From contig CAYJPG010000030.1 in the NCBI GenBank assembly GCA_964371995.1, positions 1 to 27,713 of the forward strand: a DNA stretch of 27,713 nucleotides, given 5' to 3'. The notes under the pieces were generated by a model. That model had not been told where the DNA came from, did not search any database, and saw only the letters and a program-made list of their open reading frames with translations. A program made the translations under genes and the position numbers. Source of the DNA: SHZI01 sp964371995. GTDB taxonomy: Bacteria; Pseudomonadota; Gammaproteobacteria; Steroidobacterales; GCA-2729495. Every line of letters begins with the position of its first letter. Position 1 is the stretch's first letter. Shown here piece by piece: positions 15,951 to 24,600 of this stretch.

Positions 15951-16748
15951 ATGGCACTGAGCATCCCCAGTCATCGCGAGCTGCGCAAGATCGTCGTCCT
16001 GAATCCCAAGGGCGGTTCGGGCAAGACCACGCTGGCGATCAATCTGGCCGGCTACCTGGCGTCCATAGGCCGCCCCACCGCGTTGATGGATTTCGATCCG
16101 CAGGCGTCCAGCATTCGCTGGCTGAAGAAGCGCCCCAAAGACCAGCCGGCGATTTACGGCATCGCTGCCTATGAAACCCGGATGGGCATGACGCGCAGTT
16201 TTCAGCTGCGGGTGCCCAACGAGATCCGATACCTGGTGATCGATACACCGGCTGCCATGACCACGGCGCAGCTCACCGAGTTCACGCCCGGTGCGCACGC
16301 AATCCTGGTACCGGTCCTGCCCTCTTCAATCGACATCCACGCGGCCTCGCGCCTGATCGCTGATCTGTTGCTGGTTGCAAAGGTCAGCAGACGCATGGGA
16401 CGGCTGGGCGTGGTGGCCAACCGCGTACGGGAGAACACGCTGGGATTCAAGAAACTCATGTCTTTTCTGGACCGGCTGCAGATTCCCATCATCGGTGCCC
16501 TGCGCGACAGCCAGAATTATGTGCACGCAGCTGACGAGGGCATCAGCATTCACGAGATGCACAGTTCGCGGAGCAAGAAGGATCTGCTCAGCTGGTTGTC
16601 GCTTACCAGCTGGCTGGAACAGCGGCTCAATACGCCGCTCACCGGTCGGGACATCCTCAATTCCGGTGACACACCGGATCCGGGCCTCTCCTCCGCCGAG
16701 ATCGTCGATCTGCGTACCTATCAGGGGCTGCGCGACGGCATGCCCTGA
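15951..16748 (+). CDS. Orphan ParA/MinD-type ATPase
   Basis: ParA-family ATPases form dimers on ATP binding and position DNA or protein cargo on the nucleoid or membrane. The start chosen is the ATG at 15951 (MALSIPSHRELRKIVVLN), with GGCGGAG just upstream, giving 265 aa. The deviant Walker A is NPKGGSGKTT with the signature Lys at residue 20. The A' Asp lies in MDFDPQAS (about 47-49) and Walker B in LVIDTPA (about 98). A basic stretch (KVSRRMGRLGVVANRVREN) lies after the ATPase core. No ParB or parS is nearby. It starts 17 bp after the epimerase and reads as the last gene of the propionyl-CoA operon, although a metabolic role is not evident. Cargo is unknown; partition of the chromosome is unlikely for a gene placed here. 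Confidence 0.88.
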   Translation: MALSIPSHRELRKIVVLNPKGGSGKTTLAINLAGYLASIGRPTALMDFDPQASSIRWLKKRPKDQPAIYGIAAYETRMGMTRSFQLRVPNEIRYLVIDTPAAMTTAQLTEFTPGAHAILVPVLPSSIDIHAASRLIADLLLVAKVSRRMGRLGVVANRVRENTLGFKKLMSFLDRLQIPIIGALRDSQNYVHAADEGISIHEMHSSRSKKDLLSWLSLTSWLEQRLNTPLTGRDILNSGDTPDPGLSSAEIVDLRTYQGLRDGMP

Positions 16749-16763
16749 GTGCTCTGCGTTATT

Positions 16764-16784
16764 CACGGAGTCCCGTGCAGTTTT
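16764..16784 (+). terminator. Weak terminator candidate at the end of the propionyl-CoA operon
   Basis: CACGG (16764-16768) and CCGTG (16773-16777) form a five-base-pair stem with a four-base loop, followed three bases later by TTTT. It lies 16 bases after the ParA stop and before the convergent DedA stop. The stem is short, so the call is tentative. Confidence 0.35.
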
Positions 16785-17433
16785 ACGCCTCGCGCTTTGG
16801 TGCGGCCCGCGCGCGAACCACACCGATGATGCCCGGCAGGATCGATATGAATACGATGCCCAGCACCACTGCCGAGAAATTGTTCTTGACGAAGGGCACG
16901 TTGGCGAAGAAATAGCCGGCTGGCACCAGTAACAATACCCACAGCAGACTGCCGATCACGTTGTAGATCTGGTAGCGCAGATGACTCATCTGGCCGATAC
17001 CGGCTGCGAAGGGCGCTACCGTACGCACGATCGGCACAAACCGCGCAATGACGATGGTCTTGCCACCGTAGCGTTCAAAATAAGCGTGCGTTCTGTCCAG
17101 ATGATCCTGGCGAATCAGCCGCGGAAAACGCAACTTGAGTTCCTGCCCGACCAACCGTCCGACCCAGTAGTTGACCGTGTTGCCGAGTATCGCAGCCACG
17201 ATCAGCAGCAGCGCAAGCAGGCTGAAGTCCAGACGCCCGGAAGCGGTCAGCGCCCCGGCAGCAAACAGCAGCGAGTCGCCCGGCAGAAACGGCAGCACGA
17301 CGAGACCCGTCTCGCAGAATACGATCAGGAACAGGATCGCATACACCCAGGTTCCGTAGTCGCCGACCAGCGCATCCAGGTGCACATCGAGGTGCAGGGC
17401 GATATCGATGAACTGGGCGATGAGATCGGGCAT
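16783..17433 (-). CDS. DedA family membrane protein
   Basis: DedA proteins are inner-membrane transporters or flippases of the VTT/SNARE-associated superfamily, implicated in undecaprenyl-phosphate recycling and membrane-potential homeostasis. The start used is the ATG at 17433 (MPDLIAQFIDIAL), giving 216 aa; an open frame further upstream overlaps the neighbouring gene and is not credible. Seen are the hydrophobic helix WVYAILFLIVFCETGL, the re-entrant motif LPFLPGDSLLFAAGAL, and IARFVPIVRTVAPFAAGIGQM with the conserved Arg residues, followed by two terminal membrane segments. It starts 10 bp after the stop of the upstream acyltransferase gene on the same strand, so the two are probably cotranscribed. 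Exact substrate not predictable. Confidence 0.92.
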   Translation of the reverse strand: MPDLIAQFIDIALHLDVHLDALVGDYGTWVYAILFLIVFCETGLVVLPFLPGDSLLFAAGALTASGRLDFSLLALLLIVAAILGNTVNYWVGRLVGQELKLRFPRLIRQDHLDRTHAYFERYGGKTIVIARFVPIVRTVAPFAAGIGQMSHLRYQIYNVIGSLLWVLLLVPAGYFFANVPFVKNNFSAVVLGIVFISILPGIIGVVRARAAPKREA

Positions 17434-17443
17434 TGCGCAGCGC

Positions 17444-18421
17444 TCAGCCGGCAAATGCGGCGGCTGCCGCCCGCAATGTATCGCTGTTGATCGCCGCGAC
17501 ATGGTGGGCCTCAAGCCCCGCCGTCTTGAGCGTCTTGCGAATGATGCTCTCCAGATTTGGCCGCTTGCTTTCCGGGCCGTCACCGCTGCCGAGACCGCCC
17601 CCGAACTCGACAAAGCTCGTCAGCTGCGCGGCGATGGCTGTATTCAGGCAGCCCACCCAGTTGACAGGATTGAAGAGCTGAAAGAACAGCCGCGTGCGAA
17701 TCGTATCGGGTGCGGGCTCATGCACACCGCCCGTGTAGTTGGACAGCACACCAAGCTTTGGTGCTGCAAAAGGTGTTGCGTCCAGATCGGCACGGAACAG
17801 GCGTGCGGCCGCGACCATGAAATAGGTATGAAATGCACCCTCGGTGGCGAGGCGTATGGCGCGCTTGCGCGGCATGTGCGCCGTGAGATCTGCAGCCAGC
17901 GCATCGAGATCAGCATCCCGACCGCCGACCACCGTCTGGTCGGGCAGGTTACAGCTCGCGACCTGGCAGTAATGGCGGTCGGCGAGTGGCCGTGCCGTCT
18001 CGACATCGAGGGTCAGCGCCAGCATGCCACCTTCGCCGTGCTCACCCATCAGCTCACCGCGCCGGCGCACCAGTTTCAACGCATCTGCAAATTCCAGCAC
18101 CCCGGCAGCAACCAGCGCGCTGTATTCACCAAGACTGTGCCCCGCCGCCAGCACGGGCTGTACGCGCCCGCCGGTCAGCTCGGTGAAGACTTTCAGGCAG
18201 GCGATCTCGTGGGTCAGCAGAGCGGGTTGCGTGTTACGGGTCAGGCCGATCTCATCGGCCGGATCTTCAAAGGACAGCTTGCAGAGATCGAAACCGAGGA
18301 CATCGCTGGCCTGGTCATAAACCTGCCTGGCCGTGGCGAAATCGCGATAGAGATCGCTGCCCATGCCCCGATACTGGGAGCCCTGCCCCGGAAACACGAA
18401 CATCAACTGCTGGTCGCTCAT
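17444..18421 (-). CDS. FabD-like malonyl-CoA:ACP acyltransferase
   Basis: Transfers a malonyl group from CoA to the acyl carrier protein. The start is the ATG at 18421 (MSDQQLMFVFPGQGSQ), with GGGCGAGGTGT just before it; 325 aa. Seen are the GQGSQ oxyanion motif, the nucleophile elbow GHSLGEYSAL with Ser96, the malonyl-carboxylate Arg region LVRRRGELMG (about 118-125) and the active His198 in GAFHTYFM. The AFH motif fits malonyl rather than methylmalonyl in acyltransferase domains. The C-terminus departs from standard FabD: where FabD has a GPGKVL-type loop this has FGGGLGSGDGPESKRPNL. No other fatty-acid synthesis gene is next to it, so it may be a second, specialised acyltransferase rather than the housekeeping FabD. 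Confidence 0.85.
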   Translation of the reverse strand: MSDQQLMFVFPGQGSQYRGMGSDLYRDFATARQVYDQASDVLGFDLCKLSFEDPADEIGLTRNTQPALLTHEIACLKVFTELTGGRVQPVLAAGHSLGEYSALVAAGVLEFADALKLVRRRGELMGEHGEGGMLALTLDVETARPLADRHYCQVASCNLPDQTVVGGRDADLDALAADLTAHMPRKRAIRLATEGAFHTYFMVAAARLFRADLDATPFAAPKLGVLSNYTGGVHEPAPDTIRTRLFFQLFNPVNWVGCLNTAIAAQLTSFVEFGGGLGSGDGPESKRPNLESIIRKTLKTAGLEAHHVAAINSDTLRAAAAAFAG

Positions 18422-18512
18422 ACACCTCGCCCGATCGAAAGCCAAAACGCCGGCTGAGGATACGGACGTGGAGTCTGCTCGACAACCTCCACCGCAACAC
18501 CCTGCCTTGCTA

Positions 18513-18539
18513 CCGTAGGAGCGGCTTCAGCCTCTACGG
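18513..18539. repeat. REP-like hairpin overlapping the stop codon of the aldo/keto reductase
   Basis: CCGTAG and CTACGG arms (18513-18518 and 18534-18539), plus an inner GGCT/AGCC pair, enclose the core GTAGGAGCGGCTTCAGCC. That core matches from memory the widespread gammaproteobacterial REP family, which has a bulged stem. The right arm provides the TAG stop of the reductase gene (18534-18536 on the minus strand). Only one copy is visible in the window. Confidence 0.6.
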
Positions 18540-19514
18540 GCGGCGAGGCGGGCCGAATCCGGCGACCGGGGGTGCGGTGATCTGCTCCGCTTCAGCGATG
18601 GCCGCCGCAGGCAACTTCGTGAGGCCTGCTGCAACGTTCTGCTCCAGCTGCCCGATACTGGTCACACCGGCAATCACACTCGCAACCACCGGTTTGCTGA
18701 CCAGCCAGGCCATGGCGAGATCCAGCAGCCGGATCTCATGCTTGTCACACACCGCATTGAATTTTTCGACGATGTCGAGATTGGCCTCACTGGAAAATGC
18801 ACTGCTGCCAAAGGCACCCCACTTGGCCAGCCGGCTGCCCTCGGGCAGCGGCGCGCCCTTGCGGTACTTGCCGGTCAGGAGGCCGCTTTCCAGCGGAAAA
18901 TACGGCAGGATGCTGAGGCCATAGGCGCTGGCCGCCGGCACGAGTTCACGCTCTATATCCCGCGTGATCAGGCTCCAGCGGTTCTGGGCCGAGACAAAGG
19001 CGTTGAGGTTGTGTGCCTTTGCTGTCCAGTCCGCTTCCACGAGCTGCCAGCCGGCGTAGTTGGAATGACCGACGTAGCGCACCTTGCCCTGCCGAACCAG
19101 ATCGTCAAGCGCGCGCAGGGTCTCCTCGACCGGCGTCTTCGTATCCGGGAAATGCATCTGGTACAGATCGATGTAATCGGTACCGAGCCGCTGCAGGCTG
19201 GCTTCCACCGCCGCACAGATGTAGCGACGCGATCCGCCCTGCATGTCGCGCCGGGACGAGGACATCGGCCCCGCAAACTTGGTCGCGATCACGACTTCCG
19301 GCCGGCGCTTGCCAAGTGCCCGCCCCAGCCAGACTTCCGACTTGCCACGATCACCGTAGATATCTGCGGTATCGAAAAAATTGATGCCCAGCTCCATCGC
19401 GCGGTGCACGATACCGGTCGCGGCCTCTTCCTCTATCGACATGCCGAAGGGCATGCAGCCCAGACCGACGACGGAGACCTGCAGGCCGGAGCGGCCCAGA
19501 TTGCGGTATTCCAT
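18534..19514 (-). CDS. Aldo/keto reductase
   Basis: NADPH-dependent reduction of aldehydes or ketones in the cytoplasm, or the reverse. At 326 aa it has the AKR TIM-barrel length. The catalytic tetrad is visible: Asp48 (NFFDTADIYG), Tyr53, Lys79 (VVIATKF) and His121 (YIDLYQMHFPD). The phosphate/NADP part near the end reads PVVASVIAGVTSIGQLEQN. The start follows AACAGGAAAACGCAT, 14 bp after the stop of the ThDP enzyme, so it is most likely the second gene of that transcript. It stops inside the REP-like hairpin. Substrate unknown; pairing with a decarboxylase that makes aldehydes would be sensible but is inference. Confidence 0.93.
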   Translation of the reverse strand: MEYRNLGRSGLQVSVVGLGCMPFGMSIEEEAATGIVHRAMELGINFFDTADIYGDRGKSEVWLGRALGKRRPEVVIATKFAGPMSSSRRDMQGGSRRYICAAVEASLQRLGTDYIDLYQMHFPDTKTPVEETLRALDDLVRQGKVRYVGHSNYAGWQLVEADWTAKAHNLNAFVSAQNRWSLITRDIERELVPAASAYGLSILPYFPLESGLLTGKYRKGAPLPEGSRLAKWGAFGSSAFSSEANLDIVEKFNAVCDKHEIRLLDLAMAWLVSKPVVASVIAGVTSIGQLEQNVAAGLTKLPAAAIAEAEQITAPPVAGFGPPRRP

Positions 19515-19528
19515 ATGCGTTTTCCTGT

Positions 19529-21442
19529 TCAGACCTTGCGGGTTCGGTTAGCGGCAATCGAAAGCTGTGGATGCCATGTCTGCTCGGTGCGGACGCCGCG
19601 GCGATCGAGCTGCATCAGCATCGCATCGATCAGATACGGCCGTCCCTCTCGCGTTACGGCGATCGCCCGCTTCAGCGCCTTGCGAAAGCTGGCAGGATCC
19701 GCCGCCCGCTCCGCAGGAATGGCAAAACTCCTGGCCAGGCAGGAAAAATCCACCAGCGGGTCGCCGAGATAGCAACTGACGTCCTTCCACAGATCGCGCG
19801 TGTCCTGGTTCGACAACAGCGGCGAGTTGTTCTGGATACGGTTGCGCTCGTTATCGTAGCTGCGATTGTTCATCACAACGATGATCACCGGTATCTCGTA
19901 CCGCGCTGCGGTCCATAGTGCCTCGACCTGCCCGAACAGCAGCGCACCGTCGCCGACGAGACACACCACCTGCTGGTCCGGTCGAGCGACCTTCACACCC
20001 AGCGCCGCACCGATACCCCAGCCCAGCGCGAAGCCGGTAGTCTGCCCGATCAGCCGCTTCTTGCCGCGATCCAGATCCAGCCAGTAGAACGGCGACCTGT
20101 AATCGAGTTCCGGGACGATGATCGCATCCGGCTCAAGTTGCAGTTCGAGTTCGGCCGAAACGCGCGGCCACGACATCGGACTTGCATTCCAGTACGCCTG
20201 CGCATCGGACTTGCGCCGCTCATCGGCGGCTGCCTGCGCTTCGCGCGCGGCAACAAGGCGCCCGGCAGAGAGCTTCTGCAGCCGGTCGGCGGTCGCCATG
20301 CCGCGCACCGCATCGTTGAGCGCAACGAGCGTCTCTTTCATGCCGGCAGCGATGGCTACATCCGTCGGATAGGTATTACCGATATCACCAAACTCGATGC
20401 GCGCATGGACGAGTTTTGCCCCACGCGGCGGCGGCGGCGCAAAGACAGTCGGATCGGGCATCGGCCCACCCAGATTGACGAAGACATCGGTTTTGGCCAG
20501 GTCACGCGGAATACCCAAGCCGTAAAAACCGGCAAACAGCGGGTGCCGGAACGGAAAGTCGCTGTACACGCTGTAGCCTTGCGCCACCTGTGCACCGAGC
20601 ATTTCAGCCAGGCTGATCAGCTCATCACCGGCGTCGGCCCGCGTCACCTCGGCACCCGCACACAGCATCGGCGCTTTGGCCTCGATCAGCAGGCGGGCGG
20701 TCTGCTCGATCAGTTCGGGCTTGGGCCGCATTTCCATCGGCACCTGAAAACGTGCCTGCGGCCAGATCGTCTGCTTCACGTTTTTCATGCCCAGCAGGTC
20801 GAGCGACATGCGCACATGCACCGGCCCGCCCGGCGGCGTACCGGAGACCTTGATGGCCCGGCGGATCATCTCGGAGATCTGCCGTTCGTTGCGCAGCTCC
20901 CAGCGCCACTTGGTAAAGGCCACCATGGACTCCAGCCAGTTGTCCATCTGCTGAAAGCCGTTGCGGCCTTCGAAATAGTTGCTGGTGCCGTCAGCCAGCA
21001 CGAGGATCGAGGAACGATCCTTCCAGGCGTTGTAGAGGTTGTTCATGGTGCTCGGCACCGCCACACCGGGCACGATCAGCACCGAGGTCCGGCCGGTCGC
21101 CAGCTCGTAGCCATGCGCCATGCTGGTTGCCTGGGACTCGGCCAAGGCGAGAATCATCTGCGGATCTGACCGCAGAGTGAGCGCATCGAAAAATGCCGAC
21201 ATGCCGGTGGCCGTGGTACCGAACACATAAGACACGTTGGCCGCGCGCAGTGTCTCGACCAGCACCTCGGCGCCGGTACCGGTAAATGTGACGCCTTCAG
21301 CTGCGGCCGGCTGCTGGGCTGCCGCCAGGTTGTGCACGACGGACTCCACCGCCGCAGCGCTGAGCCCCAGAGCTGCCAGACCCTTGCCAAAACTGCGACG
21401 GGAGATCCGGCGGTTCATGAACTGGTGCAGCAGCTCGCGCAT
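19529..21442 (-). CDS. Thiamine-diphosphate-dependent enzyme with Tat-type leader (acetolactate synthase/benzoylformate decarboxylase fold)
   Basis: ThDP enzymes of this superfamily decarboxylate or ligate 2-oxo acids. The 637-aa protein has the three-domain layout: PYR domain with catalytic Glu102 in ALAESQATSMAHGYELATG; central domain (about 235-370); PP domain with the ThDP/metal motif VGDGALLFGQ (496-505) to MNNRSYDNE (524-532). The unusual part is the N-terminus: RRISRRSFGKG at residues 11-21 contains SRRSFGK, matching the twin-arginine consensus, followed by a weakly hydrophobic stretch GLAALGLSAAAVESVV and a possible AAAQQ cleavage region. Known family members are mostly cytoplasmic, so this predicts export of a folded, cofactor-loaded enzyme. 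Start ATG follows CAGGAG. It precedes the aldo/keto reductase and is divergent from the TonB receptor. Substrate is not assignable; a standard biosynthetic IlvB role is unlikely. Confidence 0.87.
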   Translation of the reverse strand: MRELLHQFMNRRISRRSFGKGLAALGLSAAAVESVVHNLAAAQQPAAAEGVTFTGTGAEVLVETLRAANVSYVFGTTATGMSAFFDALTLRSDPQMILALAESQATSMAHGYELATGRTSVLIVPGVAVPSTMNNLYNAWKDRSSILVLADGTSNYFEGRNGFQQMDNWLESMVAFTKWRWELRNERQISEMIRRAIKVSGTPPGGPVHVRMSLDLLGMKNVKQTIWPQARFQVPMEMRPKPELIEQTARLLIEAKAPMLCAGAEVTRADAGDELISLAEMLGAQVAQGYSVYSDFPFRHPLFAGFYGLGIPRDLAKTDVFVNLGGPMPDPTVFAPPPPRGAKLVHARIEFGDIGNTYPTDVAIAAGMKETLVALNDAVRGMATADRLQKLSAGRLVAAREAQAAADERRKSDAQAYWNASPMSWPRVSAELELQLEPDAIIVPELDYRSPFYWLDLDRGKKRLIGQTTGFALGWGIGAALGVKVARPDQQVVCLVGDGALLFGQVEALWTAARYEIPVIIVVMNNRSYDNERNRIQNNSPLLSNQDTRDLWKDVSCYLGDPLVDFSCLARSFAIPAERAADPASFRKALKRAIAVTREGRPYLIDAMLMQLDRRGVRTEQTWHPQLSIAANRTRKV

Positions 21443-21520
21443 ACCTGACTCCTGAAGGTATAAAACAGGTGCCGACCTTATGCTAGATTCCGACCCAGCG
21501 CGATCCGCTCGTGAACATCA

Positions 21521-21538
21521 GGTCAACATACGGTCAAC
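21521..21538. promoter_or_regulatory. Tandem GGTCAAC repeats, candidate activator site
   Basis: GGTCAAC occurs at 21521-21527 and again at 21532-21538, an 11-bp spacing that puts both on one face of the helix. They lie about 24 bp upstream of the predicted -35 of the TonB receptor. A reverse-orientation TTGACC occurs at 21590-21595. They also lie 80-96 bp before the start of the divergent ThDP gene, so one regulator could serve both. Binding factor is unknown. Confidence 0.45.
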
Positions 21539-21561
21539 GACGCGCACGATGCAGATTCCTT

Positions 21562-21590
21562 TTGCTACAGGAACCTGCAGCGGCTATCTT
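21562..21590 (+). promoter_or_regulatory. Putative sigma70 promoter of the TonB-dependent receptor
   Basis: TTGCTA (21562-21567) and TATCTT (21585-21590) are separated by 17 bases, the ideal spacing. Expected transcription start is near 21597, leaving a leader of about 67 bases to the ATG at 21664, which has GAGGGGGAAG as ribosome-binding site. Predicted from spacing and box match only. Confidence 0.45.
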
Positions 21591-21663
21591 TGACCGGATA
21601 ACACTGCCCGCACGGTGACCAACGACCGCAACGGGCTCCTGCAGAAGATTGAGGGGGAAGACC

Positions 21664-24600
21664 ATGGCCATTATTCGTCGCAGCTGTACGCTGGCGGTCG
21701 TCACGTCGCTCGTTTGCAGCCCGGCACTGCTCACGCTGCCGGTTACCGGCTGGGCACAGATCGAGGAAGTCATCGTCACCACCCGCAAGCGGGAAGAGAG
21801 CCTGCAGGAGGTACCGATCGCGGTAAACGCGATCAGCGCTGCGGAAATCGACCGCAAGGCGATCAGCAGCGTCGCTGACATCACCAAGGGCCTGTCCTCC
21901 ATCGAATTCGACGAAGGCGCATCCAAGAGCGATACCCGCATCACCATCCGCGGCCTGTCACCGACCCGCGGCCGCCAGAACGTTGCCGTGCTGGTCGATG
22001 GCATCGACGTCTCTACAGAAGCCATCAGCAGCTCAGGCGGCGGTGTATTGCTCAACACGCGGCTCGTGGACATCGAGCGCATCGAGGTCGTCAAGGGACC
22101 GCAGATGGCCTTGTACGGACGCAGTGCCTTTGCCGGCGCCATCCAGTACATCACCAAGGACCCGTCCAATGAATTCGAAGCGACGGTAGCCGCTGATGCC
22201 AACGGTGACGACCAGTACAGCGCAACGCTCGGCCTCAGCGGACCGGTGTTTGGCGACAAGCTCGGCCTGCGTTTCAATGCGGCGGTCTGGGATGAACCGG
22301 GCTTTTACGACAACACCATCACTGGCCACAGTCTCGGTGACGACGAAGGATACGGCCTCGCGCTCAGCGCCAAGTCACAGCTGACGGATTCATTCAGCCT
22401 CAAGTTCCGGGCTGAATACCAGGATCAGCAGACCGGACCGGCAGCCACCGCCTTCATGAAGTTCAACACTGAAACAGTGGTGCCCACGACGGCAAGCAGC
22501 ACTTATACCGACCCGGTGAGCGGCATCGTCCACCCTGCCCTGTTCCGCTGCTTCGAGCGGCTGTCCAGCAAGGGCTGGAACGACGCCCTCACCAGCAGGA
22601 ACGACCGGCTGTATGACCCGAACTACACGCCTACCGGCCCCGCGCTTACGGTACCCGCCAATCAGGCGCCAAACCCGGTGCTTTACAGCAGCCCGTATTG
22701 CGAAACCGCCGTGGCAGGCTTCAGCGGCGCACCGGGGAAGTTCGACAAATCGGCTATCGCCGTCAGCCCGAACCCGTGGACCAATGACGATTACGAGGGC
22801 ATGGACCGGCAACTGATCCGCCTGTCGATGATCGGCGAATGGGAACTGGAAAAGGGTACGCTGACCTTCCGCAGCGGCTATATCAAGGAAGACGCGGTCG
22901 AATCAGCCGATAACGGCAAGTTCGCCTTCAGCCCGGATCCCGCCAGCATCTCGCCACTCACCGGTGGCGGCTACCTCGACGGCAACCCGAATGCCTTTAC
23001 GGTCGACACCGACAAGACCACCACCCAGTTCAGCCAGGAACTCATGTACCGGACCAACCTCGATGGTCCCACGCAGCTCACGGTCGGTGCCCTTTACTGG
23101 AACGAAGAGGTCGACAACGATACCTATTCGGTGACCTTGCAGTCCTCGGGCAGTCATTGCGCCTGGTCGAGTGTGACCGGCCAGACCTTCGAAGAACTCG
23201 GTCTGTTCGATACGCGGCCTGATCTGGCCGGCACCAGCTGTTACGGCTATGCAGAGCGTGCCGTCGCCCCGCTTGCGCGCGGCGGGTTCAACTACACCGA
23301 TGGTCAGCCCTACAACGGCATCCAGGGCTACATCCAGGATGCGGTGAGCCCGGCCGACCGGGACACCGATCATCGTTCGCTGTTCGGCATGGTCGAATAC
23401 GAGTTCACGGACAGCATCAAGGGCACCTTTGAGGGCCGCTACAGCGTCGAGACGGTGGACGTCACAGGCCCGCTGTTCCTCGACCCGAATGCTTCCGGCG
23501 GTCCCGGCAGCTGGGTACCCTGCGGCATCTTCTTCCGGCCCTGTACCGATGACTACCTGTTCGGCCAGTACGGGCCTTTCTACAGCAAGGCGAACTTCGA
23601 GGCGCCCAATATCGGTCTGCAATGGGATGCCAGCGGCAACTACACCATCGTTTCGGCTGACGCCGTCCGGGCCGGCACCGGCTACGACATCTGGGCACCT
23701 GATTATCTGTTTACCAGCGGTCCGCTCAAAGGCAACACCTACCGTTCCGCCATCCCCGCCACCTGCCTGGCCGACCCCACCGTTCAGCAGCGCCTGGCAA
23801 ACTTCGACGCCGGCGGCGGCGATCCCTTCGACATGTTCAACCCCTTCTGCGTATCGAGCATCTCCAGGGACGACAGCTGGTTCTCGCCCAAGCTGACGCT
23901 AAGCTGGCAGGTCAAAGATGACCTGAACGCCTACGCCTCATGGTCCAGGGCGGAAAAGCCGGGCGGCTTTGCCACGCTGAGTATCGGCAGCAGTGGCCTC
24001 AACCGCGAGCTGCTGGAGTACAAGCCGGAGAAGCTGGTGGTCTGGGAAATCGGTGCCAAGAGCCAGTGGCTGGACCGGACCCTGATACTGAACACCGCGT
24101 TCTTCTTTCAGGACTTCACCGACAAGCAGACGCTGGTCTCGGTGCTAAATACCGTCGGTGACCGTCTGGTCAACAAGCTCGAGAACGTGGACGGCGCTGA
24201 AGTCTATGGCCTGGAACTGGAAGCCACCTGGGCACCGGAAGCCACCTTCCTCGGCGGCAACTGGCAGTTCAACGGTGCCTATACCTGGCTGGACGCCCAG
24301 TATGTGGGTGCCGAGGTTGAAAACACCTCATTCACTTTCATCTCCGCCGCCAACAGCTGCAGGATGAAGGAAGTGGGCCGACAGAGCACCGTCTGCCTGG
24401 TCAGCCTGGACGGCAAGAAACTTGAGGATGCGCCGGAGGGCAAGTTCACCGGCTCGATCGCCTACAACCTGCCGCTGGCTGAAGACCTGAGTTTCTTCGC
24501 CGAAACGGATTTCATGTGGGTTGCCAGACGCTATATCGAAGCCACCAACGAGAACTGGGTAGAGCCCGATACCAATGTCGACCTGCGTCTCGGCATGCGC

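Noticed and set aside
17408..18457. Plus-strand frame of 349 codons opposite the FabD-like gene
   Set aside because: Antisense to an acyltransferase with intact GQGSQ, GHSLGEYSA and His motifs. No domain in the plus-strand frame.
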